DNA from: Clostridiales bacterium UBA4959 | Lineage (GTDB): Bacteria; Bacillota; Clostridia; Oscillospirales; CAG-272 | Assembly: GCA_002397345.1 (NCBI GenBank) | Contig: DHAH01000023.1 | Coordinates: 4,218-11,769 of the forward strand | DNA: 7,552 nucleotides | Reading direction: 5' to 3' | Part shown: piece after piece, positions 6,479 through 7,552 of the stretch | Layout: the number at the start of each line of letters is the position of its first letter | How positions within the stretch are numbered: the first letter of the stretch is position 1 | The notes under the pieces: generated by a model | Database searches by the model: none | Told to the model about the DNA's origin: nothing | The model's input: the letters and a program-made list of their open reading frames with translations, nothing else | Translations under genes and position numbers: made by a program

Positions 6479-7534
6479 ATGACACAAGAAAAGCTGGAGA
6501 TTATTGCATATAATCTTGCCGCGCTTACCGGGGCGGCAGGCTCTGTTTATGAGCGCCGGCTGGCGCATCTCTGCGGGTTGGCACGAAATCTGTGCATGGA
6601 ATCCGCAGGTTCCATGGAATCCACAGGTTCCATGGAATCCACAGGTTCCACAGAATCCACAGGTTCCGTTGAATCCGCATATTCCACGAAGGGAACTACA
6701 ACCGACACGCTCCGCGAAGAATACACGCATATCATTAAAACGATAGAAACGGCGGGCGCGGCGGAAAAACCCGCGGGAGTATTACTCCGCTGCGCCGATA
6801 AAATCGAGCTGTGCCGTTTTATTTGCGGGTATATCGGTCAGGATATAATCTCATCGGACATTACCCCGTCAGGCGCCGATGAGCCGGCGCAAAACCGTAT
6901 CAGCTATCTGCGCAATTCATACGCCGACAGCGCTTATAATATATTCGCGTCGGTGCTCGCCGAGCCAACCGTCACTTACGCGTCGGATTTCGCCGGGGTG
7001 TGCGAGGATGTTTATTACGGGCGGGCAAAATATTGCATCCTGCCGATCGAAAATTCGTCCGACGGAATTTTAACCGGCTTTCGCGCGCTGATATGCAAAT
7101 ACGAGTTAAACATAACGCTGACCTGTGATGTGCAGACGCATGACGATGACTCATACACGCGCTTCGCGCTGCTGCGCAGGGGTATGGGCGAACCTGTGCA
7201 GTCGGGACAGAATCCGTGGGTTCCACAAAATACGCGTGTTCCACAGAATCCGCTGGTTCTGGGGAAACGTATGTTTGAATTTAACGCGACCTTCGGCGAA
7301 GGCCAAACGGCATTGTGCGACGTGCTTAACGCGGCGCAGGCGTTCGGGCTGCGGTTATACCGCGTCAACACGCTGCCCGTATCATCGGGCGGGCGGAGCG
7401 GGTCGTATAACCTCGCGCTATCGTGCGATGCGGGCGGGCTGCCGGAATTTATTACCTTCCTGTCACTGGAAGTGCCGCAATTTACAATAATGGGTATTTA
7501 TACGCATATAATACTAAAATTCGATAACAAATGA
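6479..7534 (+). CDS. Prephenate dehydratase/ACT-like protein, divergent
   Basis: A 351-residue protein from ATG 6479. A TTG at 6455 is a longer option overlapping htpG. Neither has a clear ribosome site, so it is probably coupled to htpG translation. Residues about 140-235 keep parts of the prephenate dehydratase fold: the LPIENSSDG block (188-196; P-I-E-N-S-S is diagnostic) and the active-site TRF motif (T227-R228-F229 in SYTRFALL). The usual N-terminal GPxGTFS block is replaced by SYLRNSYADSAYN. From 265 an ACT-like region (FEFNATFGEGQTALCDVLNAAQAFGLRLYRV) ends in NTLPV where phenylalanine-regulated enzymes have ESRP, so Phe feedback is unlikely. Two blocks of the 18-base repeat interrupt it: residues 38-73, and about 241-264 between dehydratase and ACT-like parts. 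It may be a true but divergent pheA-type enzyme or a catalytically altered relative; I lean to the latter. Confidence 0.75.
   Translation: MTQEKLEIIAYNLAALTGAAGSVYERRLAHLCGLARNLCMESAGSMESTGSMESTGSTESTGSVESAYSTKGTTTDTLREEYTHIIKTIETAGAAEKPAGVLLRCADKIELCRFICGYIGQDIISSDITPSGADEPAQNRISYLRNSYADSAYNIFASVLAEPTVTYASDFAGVCEDVYYGRAKYCILPIENSSDGILTGFRALICKYELNITLTCDVQTHDDDSYTRFALLRRGMGEPVQSGQNPWVPQNTRVPQNPLVLGKRMFEFNATFGEGQTALCDVLNAAQAFGLRLYRVNTLPVSSGGRSGSYNLALSCDAGGLPEFITFLSLEVPQFTIMGIYTHIILKFDNK
6590..6697 (+). repeat. 18-base coding repeat, six units, near the start of the dehydratase-like gene
   Basis: Units begin at 6590 (decayed), 6608, 6626, 6644, 6662 and 6680 (decayed). Two units (6608 and 6626) are the perfect consensus GGTTCCATGGAATCCACA. 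They encode GSMEST, GSMEST, GSTEST, GSVESA, a Ser/Thr/Gly/Glu-rich and surely disordered stretch. The TTCCATGGAA core is a 10-base palindrome, so the single strand can fold. There are no spacers, so this is not a CRISPR array. Confidence 0.95.
7200..7272 (+). repeat. Decayed 18-base coding repeat, second block in the dehydratase-like gene
   Basis: Units of 18 bases start at 7219 (GGTTCCACAAAATACGCG), 7237 (TGTTCCACAGAATCCGCT) and 7255 (GGTTCTGGGG, decaying). A partial unit precedes them, with CAGAATCCG at 7208-7216. They match the array at 6590-6697 but lie in a different reading frame relative to the gene, so the peptide is WVPQNTRVPQNPLVL instead of GSMEST. The block sits in the loop between the dehydratase-like and ACT-like parts. 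Confidence 0.8.
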
Positions 7535-7552
7535 AAAAATCCGCGTCAAAAC
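7531..7552 (+). CDS. Possible start of a next gene (cut by window end)
   Basis: ATG at 7531 overlaps the previous stop (TGA 7532-7534) as ATGA, the same arrangement as at 768, and reads MKKSASK to the window edge. No ribosome site is visible upstream, so only the overlap and lysine-rich start support it. Confidence 0.3.

Noticed and set aside
6590..6697. CRISPR-like array
   Set aside because: Units are 18 bases with no spacers between them and are inside an open reading frame; this is a tandem coding repeat.
6504..6746. Alternative-frame ORF rich in NPQVPW repeats
   Set aside because: It is the same 18-base repeat read in another frame inside the dehydratase-like gene, with no other support.

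Overview
The window looks like chromosomal DNA of an uncultured low-to-mid-GC Gram-positive, most likely a gut-type member of the Clostridia. The reasons are strong AGGAGG-type ribosome sites, sigma-A promoters with TTGnnn and TATAAT/TATACT boxes, a lipoprotein signal typical of Gram-positives, and an HtpG whose middle-domain motif reads NVSRSYLQ, as I remember from clostridial members of the family. The taxonomic call is inference. I see no phage, transposase, CRISPR, tRNA or rRNA.

Layout. At the left edge is the C-terminal part of a beta-lactamase-fold serine hydrolase (1-771). Its stop overlaps, by ATGA, the start of a family-4-type glycosyltransferase (768-1985), so the two are probably translated together and may act on cell-surface or exported glycans. 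After an 80-base gap comes an OmpR/PhoB-type response regulator (2067-2774) with no sensor kinase beside it in the window. It converges on a very unusual small Cys/Arg-rich protein gene on the minus strand (2991-3248). The 216-base gap between them is full of GC-rich inverted repeats. A divergent intergenic region follows (3249-3422), with a good promoter for a lipoprotein gene (3423-4433). The lipoprotein resembles the RsiV/PdaC-type DUF3298 group in its first half. A second good promoter (4430-4459), overlapping the lipoprotein stop, serves htpG (4498-6471, the Hsp90 chaperone). htpG is followed 7 bases later by a divergent prephenate-dehydratase/ACT-like protein (6479-7534), whose stop again overlaps a possible next start codon at the right edge.

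The most unusual signal is an 18-base coding repeat, consensus GGTTCCATGGAATCCACA with a TTCCATGGAA palindrome at its core. It occurs at three places: about two units inside the lipoprotein gene (3645-3680), about six units near the start of the dehydratase-like gene (6590-6697), and a more decayed set of three to four units in the same gene (about 7200-7272). The first two are read in one frame (peptide GSMEST) and the third in another (peptide VPQNxx). This suggests a DNA-level repeat that spreads into loops of unrelated proteins rather than a conserved peptide motif. A second, unrelated 33-base repeat (11 residues, GGVEDRRCGxx) builds the middle of the Cys-rich protein.

The genes do not form one obvious pathway. 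The regulator, lipoprotein, serine hydrolase and glycosyltransferase would fit an envelope-related neighbourhood, but that is only suggestive.
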